A DNA stretch of 64,000 bases from Actinomycetota bacterium (lineage in GTDB: Bacteria; Actinomycetota; Acidimicrobiia; Acidimicrobiales; JAJPHE01): positions 1 to 64,000 of the forward strand of contig DAHUYE010000049.1 of NCBI GenBank assembly GCA_027315345.1, read 5' to 3'. This document shows, piece by piece, positions 8,025 through 16,695 of the stretch (within the stretch, counting starts at the first letter, position 1; the number at the start of each line of letters is the position of its first letter). The notes under the pieces are model-generated. The model was not told the origin of the DNA, ran no database searches, and was given only the letters and a program-made list of their open reading frames with translations. A program made the translations under genes and the position numbers.

Positions 8025-8507
8025 TCAGGCCCCCGCCGGTGCCGGCGCCCCGGCCGATGCGATCAGCCCTGGCATCCCGTCGAAGAAGCGCTGGACGGTC
8101 TCGGCGTAGCGGAAGAAGCGATCGACGCCCATGGGGTCGACCCCTCCCAGGCGGAGTCGCTCGCCCAGCAGCACGAGCGAACTGATCGTGAGCCGGCCGG
8201 TCGAACGGCCGTTGGCCACGATGTCGTCGCGGATCTCCTCCCAGACGGCCAGTTCCCCCTCGAGGCGGCAGTCGGCATGCACCTGCTCCTCGGGCTCGAG
8301 GGCCACCACGTCCTCGCAGCCGTAGTCCCGGAAGCGAAGCAACACCCGCAGCGGGCCAGCGGAGCCGCGTCCGACTTTCACCTCCAGGTCCAGATCACAC
8401 AGCCCGAGGGCCTCGAACTCGCCCCGGTGCTCCTCCATCTGGGCCGCCAGGCCCCGGAACACCTCTACCGAGTCCATCGGGATGACCGTGGCGTGATAAG
8501 TGGTCAT
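8025..8507 (-). CDS. SCP2-like hypothetical protein
   Basis: A 160-residue protein with no membrane segment. The C-terminal half (EELAVWEEI-type strand, NGRSTGRLTISSLVLLGERLRLGGVD) has the look of the SCP-2 sterol-carrier fold, where DDI..N followed by a G-D/G strand and helix bind a lipid. The start is two bases after the stop of the diiron gene, so the two are translationally coupled. It may deliver or hold a hydrophobic substrate for the diiron protein. Assignment to SCP2 is by pattern only. Confidence 0.5.
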   Translation of the reverse strand: MTTYHATVIPMDSVEVFRGLAAQMEEHRGEFEALGLCDLDLEVKVGRGSAGPLRVLLRFRDYGCEDVVALEPEEQVHADCRLEGELAVWEEIRDDIVANGRSTGRLTISSLVLLGERLRLGGVDPMGVDRFFRYAETVQRFFDGMPGLIASAGAPAPAGA

Positions 8508-8509
8508 AG

Positions 8510-9607
8510 CTAGGCCACCTCCACGGCGGTCGGGTCGATACCGAGCAGATCCATCGGGATCTTCGTGCGCTCCAGGCGGTTGAGACCGGCGCGCTCGCAG
8601 CGGGCCAGGTAGGAGGTGAGCATCTTGACCGACAGGCGCTGAGAGAGCGGGAAGCCGTCCTCCGCGATGCGCTCCACCCCTCCGGCCAGAAGGGTGGCCA
8701 TGGCCGTGTTGTTGGTGGGCTGGGCACCGAACTGGAAGAGGACCTCCTCCCCGGCGTCGAGGGCCTCGTGGATCTCCTCGGCCGCGTCCGGATCGTGCTC
8801 GATGGAATAGCGCAGGTGCAGAGTCCCGAAGGCCACGTGGCGGGCCTCGTCCTGCATGACCAGGCGGAAGATGCGCTTCTCCACGTCGGTGGGGGCGATC
8901 AGCTCTCCCTCACGGAACAAATCCAGGATCAGACCCTCCCCCAGCAGGTGCAGCAGCGCGCTGGCCTGGGTGAAGCTCTTGGCCTGGAGAATCTCCCGGA
9001 GGAGCAGTTCCCCGCCCCGGCGGGCCTTCAGCAGCCCGCCCCCGTTGGCCAGTGCCCGCTTGCGGAAGACCTCGGCATGGCGGGCCTCGTCCATGATCTG
9101 GGTGGCCAGGAACATCTTGGTCTCCAGGAAATCGTGATTGATCCGCCACATCCACTTGGCCGGGAGGTCGGTGGCGATCATCTCGACCTCGGTGAGCATG
9201 GTGCAGAGCTGGCAGACGGCGTGCTCCAGGTCGGAGGGCAACTCGGTGAGCTGGCCCCAGGGGATGTCCCGGGTGGCCGACCACTGCCGCGAGACCGCCT
9301 CCTCATAGAGCTCGGCCACGTTTTCGGCCCACACCTCGGACTTGCGGTTGACGATGTATCCCATATCGGGCATGTCCGGATCTACGTCGGCCCCTCTCGG
9401 CGCCATGGTGCGCTGCGGCGGATACTCGGGGACCTCCCGGTAGGAGCCGACGGCTATGTCCATCATGGTGAGACCCCGTGAGCTGGGCTTGGGGCGCACC
9501 CCCCACTCGCTGCGCGCCCCGCGCAGCCACTCCCAGTCCAGGGGCATCCCCATGGGGTCGGTCTCGGGGAGCTCACGGCTCATGGTGCCCGGCGCCGTTT
9601 CGGTCAA
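8510..9607 (-). CDS. Ferritin-like diiron protein (putative oxygenase)
   Basis: A 365-residue protein. Two diiron half-sites are plain: a Glu in LTEVEMIATD with DEARHAEVF 32 residues on, and a Glu in GEGLILDLF with MQDEARHVAFG 30 residues on. This gives E-X31-E-X2-H and E-X29-E-X2-H, the layout of R2-like and ferritin-like oxygenases. The start is a TTG at 9607, six bases after AGGAGGT; an upstream in-frame start at 9730 has no ribosome site. It heads an operon with SCP2-like, zinc-ribbon and ferredoxin genes, which suits an O2-dependent oxidation of a lipid-like substrate. The reaction is unknown. Confidence 0.8.
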   Translation of the reverse strand: MTETAPGTMSRELPETDPMGMPLDWEWLRGARSEWGVRPKPSSRGLTMMDIAVGSYREVPEYPPQRTMAPRGADVDPDMPDMGYIVNRKSEVWAENVAELYEEAVSRQWSATRDIPWGQLTELPSDLEHAVCQLCTMLTEVEMIATDLPAKWMWRINHDFLETKMFLATQIMDEARHAEVFRKRALANGGGLLKARRGGELLLREILQAKSFTQASALLHLLGEGLILDLFREGELIAPTDVEKRIFRLVMQDEARHVAFGTLHLRYSIEHDPDAAEEIHEALDAGEEVLFQFGAQPTNNTAMATLLAGGVERIAEDGFPLSQRLSVKMLTSYLARCERAGLNRLERTKIPMDLLGIDPTAVEVA

Positions 9608-9689
9608 TGCGCCACCTCCTGGTCGGCAGCTCTCCTCGAGCTGTGTCCTTATCCGAGTGACTCTGAGGGCTCGCCGTGGTCGCCCGATA

Positions 9690-9703
9690 GAGCCAAAGGT
9701 CCC
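9690..9703 (-). promoter_or_regulatory. DosR-like box upstream of the diiron operon
   Basis: On the minus strand GGGACCTTTGGCTC resembles the DosR/DevR core GGGACTWWAGTCCC (10 of 14 matching). It lies about 83 bases before the TTG of the diiron gene, a normal place for an activator. No DosR gene is in the window. Confidence 0.4.
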
Positions 9704-9785
9704 GGACTTGTCGGTCGTCCCCCTCGACAACCGCTCCGGCCGTGGCGATGGGAGCTGATCTCTCTTTGCGGTGAAGGCGGCAAAA

Positions 9786-9805
9786 GTCGGGACTAAAGAC
9801 CCTGG
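9786..9805. promoter_or_regulatory. Near-perfect DosR-like palindrome
   Basis: The core GGGACTAAAGACCC at 9789-9802 matches the DosR core GGGACTWWAGTCCC at 13 of 14 positions; the full 20-base box is weaker at its ends. It sits about 70 bases before the TTG of the plus-strand gene at 9874 and within the divergent region shared with the diiron operon. Confidence 0.5.
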
Positions 9806-9873
9806 TGGAGGTGGTGGGGCCGGAAGGACGATGCGCGGATAGGACCGGGGAGTTCCAAGGAAGGACGATCATC

Positions 9874-10463
9874 TTGTTCAAGACAAAGGTGAATAGGACT
9901 GCGGAGCTTGGGACCGATGAGGCACGGCTCTGGAGAATTGACCCCACCCTGGATGCATCATCTCCAAGGCAGCGTCGTCACCGGGTGTTGCTCGAGGAGC
10001 CGGACCCGGCGGTAGCCTGGGCCGCCTGGCGTTCGCTGGGGCGGTGGGGCTACGACGTTTCATGGTGCCCCGGCCCTGTCCCTGGCCAGGGGGATGCCCC
10101 AGAGCGACCCTGTGCGCTGGTGACCGCCGGGCGGTGCCCTTTGCTCGAACATGCCGACGTGGTGGTGTCATCCCTACAGTGGGACAAAGAGGCATGCAGA
10201 CAGGTCCTCGAAGCCCTCGGATGTCAACCGCCAGGGACACCGGTGATCGTCGAGGTGCTCAGCCCGTCCAGCAGCCGCGTGGCTCCGTTGCTCCAGGGCA
10301 AGCGCGTCCTGAACACGCCGGTAGTGTCGACAACGCTTCTGGCCGCGGTGGATGAGAGCGTTGGCCGGCGCGCATCCTCAGCCCCGACCGGACCGTGCTC
10401 GACCTGTTTGAGCCCATCGTCCGTTACGGAAGGGTCGAAGTCGACACCCTGTCCCTACTCTGA
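9874..10463 (+). pseudogene. Conserved hypothetical gene with a late frameshift
   Basis: The main frame encodes VLLEEPDPAVAWAAWRSL, DVSWCPGP, CPLLEHADVVVSSL and TPVIVEVLSP, a soluble alpha/beta protein of unknown function. It opens with TTG at 9874 after AAGGAAGGA; an in-frame GTG at 9805 is possible. After LLAAVDESVG the frame loses its sense, while the -1 frame gives ILSPDRTVLDLFEP and RYGRVEVDTLSLL with a TGA at 10461. One base is apparently missing at about 10363-10373. The corrected protein is ~196 residues. Its 3' end overlaps the convergent Rrf2-type gene by about 40 bases. Confidence 0.6.
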
Positions 10464-11383
10464 GCGCGACCACGCATCCCAGGCTGCTCGAGCACCTTGG
10501 CCACCTCGCGCAACGTCGTGCGCAGAGTCGCTCGGCTGAGCCGCTCGCTGAGGGCGAGGTCGGCCGCCGCGGTCACGGACGGGGGACGGAATTTGCCCTT
10601 CACCCGCAGCTCGGTTCTCTCCTCGTCCAGCCGGTGAGAGCTGAGCGTGCCCTCGAAGCGCGACGACGGACCGAGCGATCCTCCGGCCTCCCAGGTGAGG
10701 CTTTGGACCCCACTGTCATCGTCCGTTCGGAGGGCAACGGCGGGGGTGACGGAGGGCAACCAGGAAAGGGTGGTGCGGTCGATCCCCTGGCGGAGCCCCT
10801 CGGCGTCGCGGTAACCGGCCTTGATGCAGGCGGGCAGCCAGGAGGCGGCCTTGGTCAGACCATGGCGGACGACGTCGACGGGGAGCTCGACCTGCACCCA
10901 GTCCTCGATGACCAGCGTGGCCGCGCCGTGGCGGTGAGAGTCGGTCGGCACCGGGTGGTCCGCCCGCTCGATCGCCTCGTCCCGGGCGGCGATGGCCGCC
11001 AGACTGGTTCGGCTCAGCGTGTCCCGCAGGGCGGCGGTGGCCGCTCCCCAGGTCTCGTGCAGCGGGCAGACCTGCTCCCAGCGGCACGGTCCCTCCCCGA
11101 GGGCGCAGCGTTCGGAGCGGAGCGGACCCTCCCCGGCCTCCACCACCTCGAGCAGGCTCACCTCCTCGGGGGGTCGGACGAGGCGGTAGCCACCGGCCTT
11201 GCCAGCCCGGGAGGTGGCCAGACCGGCCCGCACCAGGTCGGCCAGGATCTGGGAGGCGAAGGTCTGGGGCACGTCCATCTCGGCCACCACCTCGCGGATC
11301 TTCCGGTAGTCACCGCCGGCGTAGGCCCGCGCCAGGCACAGGGCGGAGCGGACCACGTAGTCGCCGCGCTTCGACAGGGTCAT
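10424..11383 (-). CDS. Rrf2-type Fe-S regulator with extra C-terminal domain
   Basis: A 319-residue protein, twice the length of usual Rrf2 regulators. Residues ~1-140 are Rrf2: LSKRGDYVVRSALCLA, VPQTFASQILADLVRAGL, GKAGGYRL, and the cluster-binding cysteines in CALGEGPCRWEQVCPLH (C-X6-C-X5-C). Residues ~150-300 (VQVELPVDVVRHGLTKAASWLP, SRFEGTLSSHRLDEERTELRVKGK split over the region) look like an SRPBCC/CoxG-type domain. AGGTGG lies five bases before the ATG at 11383. It is divergent from the NapH-like gene and likely senses O2, NO or redox state through its cluster and controls that gene. Confidence 0.8.
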   Translation of the reverse strand: MTLSKRGDYVVRSALCLARAYAGGDYRKIREVVAEMDVPQTFASQILADLVRAGLATSRAGKAGGYRLVRPPEEVSLLEVVEAGEGPLRSERCALGEGPCRWEQVCPLHETWGAATAALRDTLSRTSLAAIAARDEAIERADHPVPTDSHRHGAATLVIEDWVQVELPVDVVRHGLTKAASWLPACIKAGYRDAEGLRQGIDRTTLSWLPSVTPAVALRTDDDSGVQSLTWEAGGSLGPSSRFEGTLSSHRLDEERTELRVKGKFRPPSVTAAADLALSERLSRATLRTTLREVAKVLEQPGMRGRAQSRDRVSTSTLP

Positions 11384-11397
11384 GTCCACCACCTAAG

Positions 11398-11440
11398 TGT
11401 AGTCCATGACTTGACGTATACCAACTACATCGGGTAAAGT
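11398..11440. promoter_or_regulatory. Overlapping divergent promoters of the Rrf2 and NapH-like genes
   Basis: Rightward: TTGACG (11411-11416), an 18-base spacer and TAAAGT (11435-11440), with the NapH-like ATG 40 bases on. Leftward: TTGGTA, 17 bases and TACACT, reading toward the Rrf2 ATG. TGTAGT (11398-11403) and ACTACA (11424-11429) form a spaced inverted repeat, and GTATAC sits in the middle. An Rrf2 dimer bound here would block both promoters; this is inference. Confidence 0.5.
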
Positions 11441-11480
11441 GGCACACGTTTAGTCCTGAGCTATAGGTCTAGGAGAGTTG

Positions 11481-13160
11481 ATGACGCTGCTGAAGGATCC
11501 AGGCCTGTCCAAGCCGGAGACGGACCCGGTGGCGGTGGCCATCCGCCTGCGCCCGCCCGTTCGTTCCGGTGTCACCGAGCGCTTCGCACCGAGTGACCCT
11601 CCCAAGGGCTGGGACCTGGCCGCCCACCCGAGGGTCGCCCGGATCCTGCGGAGCCGCAAGTTCCAGTTCGCGCTGATCCTGCCCAACCAGATCATCTTCT
11701 GGCTGGTGATCGGCCTGGGCTTGCTCGGCACGGTGGTCCCCGGCCTCAACTTCGGCACCGCCATCACCTGGTACATCTGGTTCTGCCTCGTATTCGTGAT
11801 GATGGTGGCCGTCGGACGGGCCTGGTGTGTGATGTGCCCCTTCGGAGGCTTTGCCGAGTGGATCCAGCGGCGCACCTTCTGGCAGCGCACCCAGCGCCGC
11901 TTCGGCCTAGGTCGCAAGCTTCCCGAGCCGATCGCCCGCTACGGCTTCCTGCTCTCGGTCGGGGCCTTCCTCCTCCTCACCTGGATCGAGGAGTACTTCA
12001 ACATCGCCGGCCCGGGCAACCCGTGGGCCACCAGCTTCATGGTGTTGGGCATAGTCGGCAGCGCCCTGGTCTTCTTCCTCGTATTCGAGCGGCGCACCTT
12101 CTGCCGGTACGTGTGCCCCCTTACCGCGCTCATTGGGACGGTCGGTGCCATGGGTTCAGTGGCCGGGTTCCGCACCCGGGACCGCCAGGTCTGCTTGGAC
12201 TGTAAGACCAAGGACTGCATGCGCGGCGGGGTAAACGGCTATGGATGCCCGTGGTACACCTGGCCGGGCAGTGCCGACTCCAACCTCACCTGCGGCCTCT
12301 GCAGCGAGTGCTTCAAAGGCTGCCCGGAGGGCAACATCGGCCTTTATGTGCAGAAGCCGCTCACTTCGGTGATCGCCCCGACCCGGCGCCGGGCTGATGT
12401 CGCCTGGGCGGTGGCCCTGCTGTGGGGCCTGGTCCTCTACCAGCAGTTCAACGCCACCAACGTATTCGCCACCCTGGACGGATGGCTCAACCGGGTCACC
12501 GGCCTGGCCTACCCAAACCCGGTCGACTACATCGGGTTCATCGCTCTCATTGCCCTCGTTATGGCCGGCATCGTCAAGGCGGCGGAGCGGGGCCTGTCCC
12601 GGCGTGACTTGGATCCAGCTCTGGCCGTGCGCCTCGCACCCTACCCGGCTCCCGCCGCCACCCATCTGGTGACCTCGGGCCTGGCCCTCAGCTCGGGCCT
12701 GGCGCTCAGTCCGGGCCTGGCGCTCAGCTCGGGCCCCGGCACCCGCCCGTCGGTGAACTTCATGTCCCGCACCAGCCGGTTCCGGATGTACTTCCTACCG
12801 CTCATGTACGGCCTCATCCCCGTGGTCGGCGCCGACTACTTCGCCCGCCAGCTGCCGAAGTTCCTACAGCACGCCTCACGCATCGTGCCGGCGATCGGGC
12901 ACCTGTTCGGCTCCGGCTCGACCAGCTCGGCGCTCTACAACACCCGCCTGATGTCGGACCCGGGCATCGTCATGGTCCAGGTGGCCGTGATCGCCCTCGG
13001 CATGTTCGCCTCGATGTGGGCGAGCTGGAAGATCTCGGGCCGGGACCTGACCTGGATCTCCCGACGCCCGCTGGCCGCCCGGGCGGTGGCGGTTGCACTG
13101 CCACTGGCTTGCGGCCTGGTTGCAGCCGTCCTTTACGTGATCATGCACGCCGCGGACTAG
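11481..13160 (+). CDS. NapH/CcoG-like membrane 4Fe-4S protein
   Basis: A 559-residue membrane protein. After a cytoplasmic N-terminus come helices at about 62-85 and 92-112, then CVMCPFGGFAEW, a helix pair, CRYVCPLTALIG, a cysteine-rich loop (VCLDCKTKDCMRG, GYGCPW) and a ferredoxin motif CGLCSECFKGCP. Four or five more helices follow. The CxxxCP membrane motifs are those of NapH, NosR and CcoG electron-transfer proteins. AGGAGA precedes the ATG at 11481 (TTG 11478 is an alternative). A Ser/Gly/Leu-rich linker holds three 18-bp repeats. The GltD-like flavoprotein follows 12 bases later, so electrons may pass between NAD(P)H and the quinone pool or an exported acceptor. Confidence 0.85.
   Translation: MTLLKDPGLSKPETDPVAVAIRLRPPVRSGVTERFAPSDPPKGWDLAAHPRVARILRSRKFQFALILPNQIIFWLVIGLGLLGTVVPGLNFGTAITWYIWFCLVFVMMVAVGRAWCVMCPFGGFAEWIQRRTFWQRTQRRFGLGRKLPEPIARYGFLLSVGAFLLLTWIEEYFNIAGPGNPWATSFMVLGIVGSALVFFLVFERRTFCRYVCPLTALIGTVGAMGSVAGFRTRDRQVCLDCKTKDCMRGGVNGYGCPWYTWPGSADSNLTCGLCSECFKGCPEGNIGLYVQKPLTSVIAPTRRRADVAWAVALLWGLVLYQQFNATNVFATLDGWLNRVTGLAYPNPVDYIGFIALIALVMAGIVKAAERGLSRRDLDPALAVRLAPYPAPAATHLVTSGLALSSGLALSPGLALSSGPGTRPSVNFMSRTSRFRMYFLPLMYGLIPVVGADYFARQLPKFLQHASRIVPAIGHLFGSGSTSSALYNTRLMSDPGIVMVQVAVIALGMFASMWASWKISGRDLTWISRRPLAARAVAVALPLACGLVAAVLYVIMHAAD
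12681..12734 (+). repeat. Three 18-bp in-frame repeats in the NapH-like gene
   Basis: Three copies of CTGGCSCTCAGYYCGGGC in frame encode LALSSG, LALSPG, LALSSG. They make a flexible linker between membrane helices, and copy number could vary by slippage. Confidence 0.85.
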
Positions 13161-13172
13161 GGAGGAACCACG

Positions 13173-14873
13173 ATGACTCTGCTCCAACCCACAGTCGGAC
13201 CCACGCCCATCGCTCGGACCCCTCATGTCACCGTACTCACGGACCGCTGCGCCGGATGCCAGGAGTGCGTCATACGGTGTCCGACCGGTGCGCTCACCAT
13301 GGACCTCGGCGCCTGGGTGGCCGTAGCCGATGACAATCGCTGCGTCGGATGCCGCCAGTGCGTGCGGACCTGTCCGTTCAGTGCCATCGAGGTGGACGGT
13401 CCACTGGTCGTGGCGCCGCGGGAGGCCGCCGCCTATCACCAGGTGGCCGAGCTGGCCGGCAACCTGGAGGAGACGCGCCAGGGGTTCCCGACCTGGACCG
13501 CGGTTCTGGCCGAGACCGAACGGTGCCTGGCCTGCCCGGACCCGACCTGCGTGCGCGGCTGTCCGGTGCACAATGACATCCCGTCCTTCATCGCCGCCGT
13601 CCATCGGGGGGACCTGGACGAGGCCCACCGGGTGCTACGCCTTACCAGCTTCCTGCCCGACATCTGCAGTCGGGTCTGCGACCAGGCGCTGCAGTGCGAG
13701 GGCGCCTGCACCTGGTCCCTGGCCGGGGGGGCTCCGGTCGCCATCGGCGCCATCGAGCGTTTCATCACCGACAACGCGCCGGTCCCGGCTCTCCAGGCCG
13801 GCCCGGGACGGGGAAGCGGTCTGTCGGTAGCGGTGGTCGGCTCCGGTCCGGCCGGTATCGGCGCCGCCTTCGAGCTGGTGCGGGCCGGAGCCGAGGTGAC
13901 CGTGTTCGAGAAGGACGTGCGGCCCGGTGGCCTACTGCGCTGGGGGATCCCGAGCTTCACCTTGCCGCGCCAGGTGGCCGAACGACCGTGGGGGCAGTTG
14001 CGGGCCGCCGGGGTCCGCCTGGTCAGTGGCCATGAGGTCACCCCCGAGCGAGTGGAGGAGCTCCGCTCGTCCTACGACGCCGTCATCCTCGCCCACGGAG
14101 CGGGCCAGGCGCTGCGCCTCCCGGTCGAGGGTGGAGACCTGGGTGGAGTGGTCGACGCCACCGAGTTCCTCAACCAGGCCCGCACCGCGCTCATCCAGTC
14201 CCGTCCCTGCTCGCTCCTCGCCCAGAGCGAGGAGCGCCGCGGAAGCCGGCCGGCCACCGTGCTCGTACTCGGAGCGGGTAACACGGCCATGGACGTCGCC
14301 CGCCTGGCCCGCCGGCTCGGCGCCGGGGTCATCTGCGTGGACTGGATGGACCGCCGCTTCGCCCCGGTGCGCCCGGACGAGCTGGAGGAGGCCGGCCACG
14401 AGGGAGTCGACATCCGCTTCGGTCGGACCCTCACCCGCCTGGAAGGAGACGCCGGGCAGGTGGAGCGGGCCGTGCTGAGCACCACCCGCCAGGTCAGCGC
14501 GGCCAAGTTGCCCGAGGTGACCGGAGCCGAAGTGACCAGGGAGAATGTCGACCTGGTCGTCATGGCCATGGGTTACCGGATCGAGGCGGCTTTCCCCGGC
14601 GTGGCCCCGGACAAGCCGATCACCCGCCGGGTCCCCGAACTGGTGGACCGTCGGTTCCAGGCCAGTGGGTTGCTGGCCGGCGGCTCCCCCGCCTTCGCCC
14701 GGCACCGTCCCGTCGGAGAGCTGTCCCTGACCCGGGAGATCGGCCGGATGAGCGCCGGTCTCGGGACGGCGGATCGGGTGTTCGTGGCCGGTGACGCCCT
14801 GGTGGGGCCCTCGACGGTGGTCGAGGCGATGGCCCAGGGCCGCCGGGCCGCCGAGGCCGTCCTCGACCGTTAA
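13173..14873 (+). CDS. Ferredoxin/GltD-like NAD(P)H flavoprotein oxidoreductase
   Basis: A 566-residue multidomain protein. Residues ~25-75 hold two ferredoxin motifs (CAGCQECVIRCP, CVGCRQCVRTCP). Residues ~110-200 are the GltD-type Fe-S domain (CLACPDPTCVRGCP, CSRVCDQALQCEGAC). FAD binds at VVGSGPAGIGAA near 223, with KDVRPGGLLRWGIPSF after it, and the nucleotide site is LVLGAGNTAMDVAR near 365. VFVAGDALVGPSTVVEAMAQGR closes the FAD fold. GGAGG precedes the ATG. It resembles the small subunit of glutamate synthase and NfnB-type proteins, but no GltB is nearby, so its acceptor is probably the NapH-like neighbour. Confidence 0.9.
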   Translation: MTLLQPTVGPTPIARTPHVTVLTDRCAGCQECVIRCPTGALTMDLGAWVAVADDNRCVGCRQCVRTCPFSAIEVDGPLVVAPREAAAYHQVAELAGNLEETRQGFPTWTAVLAETERCLACPDPTCVRGCPVHNDIPSFIAAVHRGDLDEAHRVLRLTSFLPDICSRVCDQALQCEGACTWSLAGGAPVAIGAIERFITDNAPVPALQAGPGRGSGLSVAVVGSGPAGIGAAFELVRAGAEVTVFEKDVRPGGLLRWGIPSFTLPRQVAERPWGQLRAAGVRLVSGHEVTPERVEELRSSYDAVILAHGAGQALRLPVEGGDLGGVVDATEFLNQARTALIQSRPCSLLAQSEERRGSRPATVLVLGAGNTAMDVARLARRLGAGVICVDWMDRRFAPVRPDELEEAGHEGVDIRFGRTLTRLEGDAGQVERAVLSTTRQVSAAKLPEVTGAEVTRENVDLVVMAMGYRIEAAFPGVAPDKPITRRVPELVDRRFQASGLLAGGSPAFARHRPVGELSLTREIGRMSAGLGTADRVFVAGDALVGPSTVVEAMAQGRRAAEAVLDR

Positions 14874-14906
14874 CCCCATGTCCGTCCAACGGCCCGTCCG
14901 TCCGAA

Positions 14907-14938
14907 CGAGGGTCCCGGGCGAATGCCCGGGACCCTCG
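14907..14938. terminator. Strong hairpin terminator
   Basis: A perfect 14-bp stem (CGAGGGTCCCGGGC and its complement) closes a GAAT loop, 34 bases after the flavoprotein stop and 45 bases from the convergent MFS stop. No T-run follows. It very likely ends transcription from both sides. Confidence 0.8.
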
Positions 14939-14982
14939 CTACGACACCTTCCGAAGCCGATCCTCAGAGGTGGCCGGGTCGA

Positions 14983-16695
14983 TCAGACCGAGGCAGATAC
15001 ACCCAGACTGACCATCTCCCTGTCCACCTCCTGCTGGTGCTCTTCGGCATCACGCTTGGCCGCCTTGGGCCGCCAGCGTCCTGCCATCAGCAACACGAAG
15101 GGTAGGAAGACCACTTCCCCGGCCACGGTTACCCACCACCAGTGCATCCACTGGTGCGGGGTGGTCTTGGCTGCCTGTTCCACGGCGGCGCCGTGGGCTT
15201 GCAGATAGGCGAAGGCCGGCTTGGGCACCTTGCCCACGGCTATGAGCTCCTGGAGCGCTTGGGACTGGGGTTCGTTGAATTTGGTGGCGATCTCCCCGAT
15301 GGCCTTCACCGCGGCCGTGGTGTTCTTGGGGTTGGCCGTCAGGGCTGCCAAGGTGGCCGGATCGATGGCGCTCACCGTCTTGAGCTGGGGCGCGTACTGC
15401 GTGGCCAGGGCAGAGACCTGGGCTCCGTAGGTGACCAGCGGCGTCATCGAGCTGACCACGAAGGGGAGGACGAAGGTGGACACGGCCACGATCACCCTGA
15501 TGATCCATCCCCATACGGCCAGGCCGGTGGCCGTAAGGGCCGGGTTTCTCCTCTCGACCGTCTCGGTGAAGCTGGCCATCCAAGGCGCGTAGGCCACGGC
15601 CAAGAATCCCGCCAGCAGGGAGATGATGAGGACGAAGGAGTAGTAGCTGGTGTGGGGATGGGTCGCCCGGCTCAAGAAGATGATGGTCATGACTATGGCG
15701 CCGACACCTCCAAGGATCATGAAGGGTTTGCGGACCCGGAGCCGATCCGAGACCAGGCCGACGATGACCAGGACGAGGGCGTCGAGAGCCCAGAACCAGT
15801 TGCCCAAACCGTTGGCCTGCTTCTCGGTAAACCCGAAGATGGTCGTGAAGTAGATGACGAAGAACCCCACGGCGGCGTAATAGAAGAGCAGGAAGACGCT
15901 GATGGCGAAGGCCGAGCCCACCACGTCCAAGTGCAGCATCTGACGCCACGGGTGCTTGAGGGCGGCTTCGATGTCCAGTCCTTTGGCCCTGGCCTCGATC
16001 AGGGCCCGGTCGCGACTCGAGACCATCAACTGATCCCGGATGTTGGGAGACAGCTCCCGCAGGCCGAACAGGGCGATGAGGAAGACGACGATGCCGGTCA
16101 GGCCACAGATGGTGTACTGATCCTGCCAGGCATGCAGATGCGACAGGGTGTTGGAAGACACCTCGGAGACCACCAGGCTGCCTATCACCGGTCCCAGGGT
16201 CCAAAAGCCCATGGCCGATGCCCTGCCCAACTGGGGGGAGAAGTCCCGCACCAGAGCCGGGGTGGCCACCAGGATGATGCCTTCGACGAAGCCGACCAGG
16301 ATCACCAGGCCGGCAAAGACCGCTTTGTTGGGTGCATGAGGCACGGCAAAGGCGGTCAGCAGCCCGGTGACGAGCAGCCCGGCGGTGACCAGATTGGCCC
16401 GGCCATAGCGGTCACTGGCCCCGGCTATGAGAGAGGCGAAGGCGCCCAGCGCGTTGGCGATCACGCTGATGTACACGTAGTACTTGAAGCTCATGCCGTA
16501 CTGCTGGATGATCGACGGGGCGACGGAGCCGGCCACGTAGAGCTGGTAGTAGAGCAAAATGGTCGCCAGGACCACTATGGCCAGGATGACCATCCGTGGC
16601 CCGGTGTCCGGGTAGTGGTCCAGCTCCCGTTTCCAGAGCCGGGATATCCCCGACCGCTCGCGGGTGGGTGTGATCGCTCCAGCAGTCGCTGTCAT
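14983..16695 (-). CDS. MFS transporter with a long loop before the last helix
   Basis: A 570-residue major-facilitator protein with twelve helices. SDRYGRANLVTAG after helix 2 and SDRLRVRKPFMILGG after helix 8 are the MFS motif-A loops. A soluble segment of about 100 residues (ALATQYAPQL to AKTTPHQW) lies between the last two helices. The ATG at 16695 is preceded by GGAG at six bases; an upstream ATG at 16707 is less likely. A DosR-like palindrome lies 103 bases upstream. Placement beside Fe-S electron-transfer genes recalls nitrate/nitrite carriers, but the sequence does not show NarK signature motifs, so the substrate is open. Confidence 0.85.
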   Translation of the reverse strand: MTATAGAITPTRERSGISRLWKRELDHYPDTGPRMVILAIVVLATILLYYQLYVAGSVAPSIIQQYGMSFKYYVYISVIANALGAFASLIAGASDRYGRANLVTAGLLVTGLLTAFAVPHAPNKAVFAGLVILVGFVEGIILVATPALVRDFSPQLGRASAMGFWTLGPVIGSLVVSEVSSNTLSHLHAWQDQYTICGLTGIVVFLIALFGLRELSPNIRDQLMVSSRDRALIEARAKGLDIEAALKHPWRQMLHLDVVGSAFAISVFLLFYYAAVGFFVIYFTTIFGFTEKQANGLGNWFWALDALVLVIVGLVSDRLRVRKPFMILGGVGAIVMTIIFLSRATHPHTSYYSFVLIISLLAGFLAVAYAPWMASFTETVERRNPALTATGLAVWGWIIRVIVAVSTFVLPFVVSSMTPLVTYGAQVSALATQYAPQLKTVSAIDPATLAALTANPKNTTAAVKAIGEIATKFNEPQSQALQELIAVGKVPKPAFAYLQAHGAAVEQAAKTTPHQWMHWWWVTVAGEVVFLPFVLLMAGRWRPKAAKRDAEEHQQEVDREMVSLGVSASV

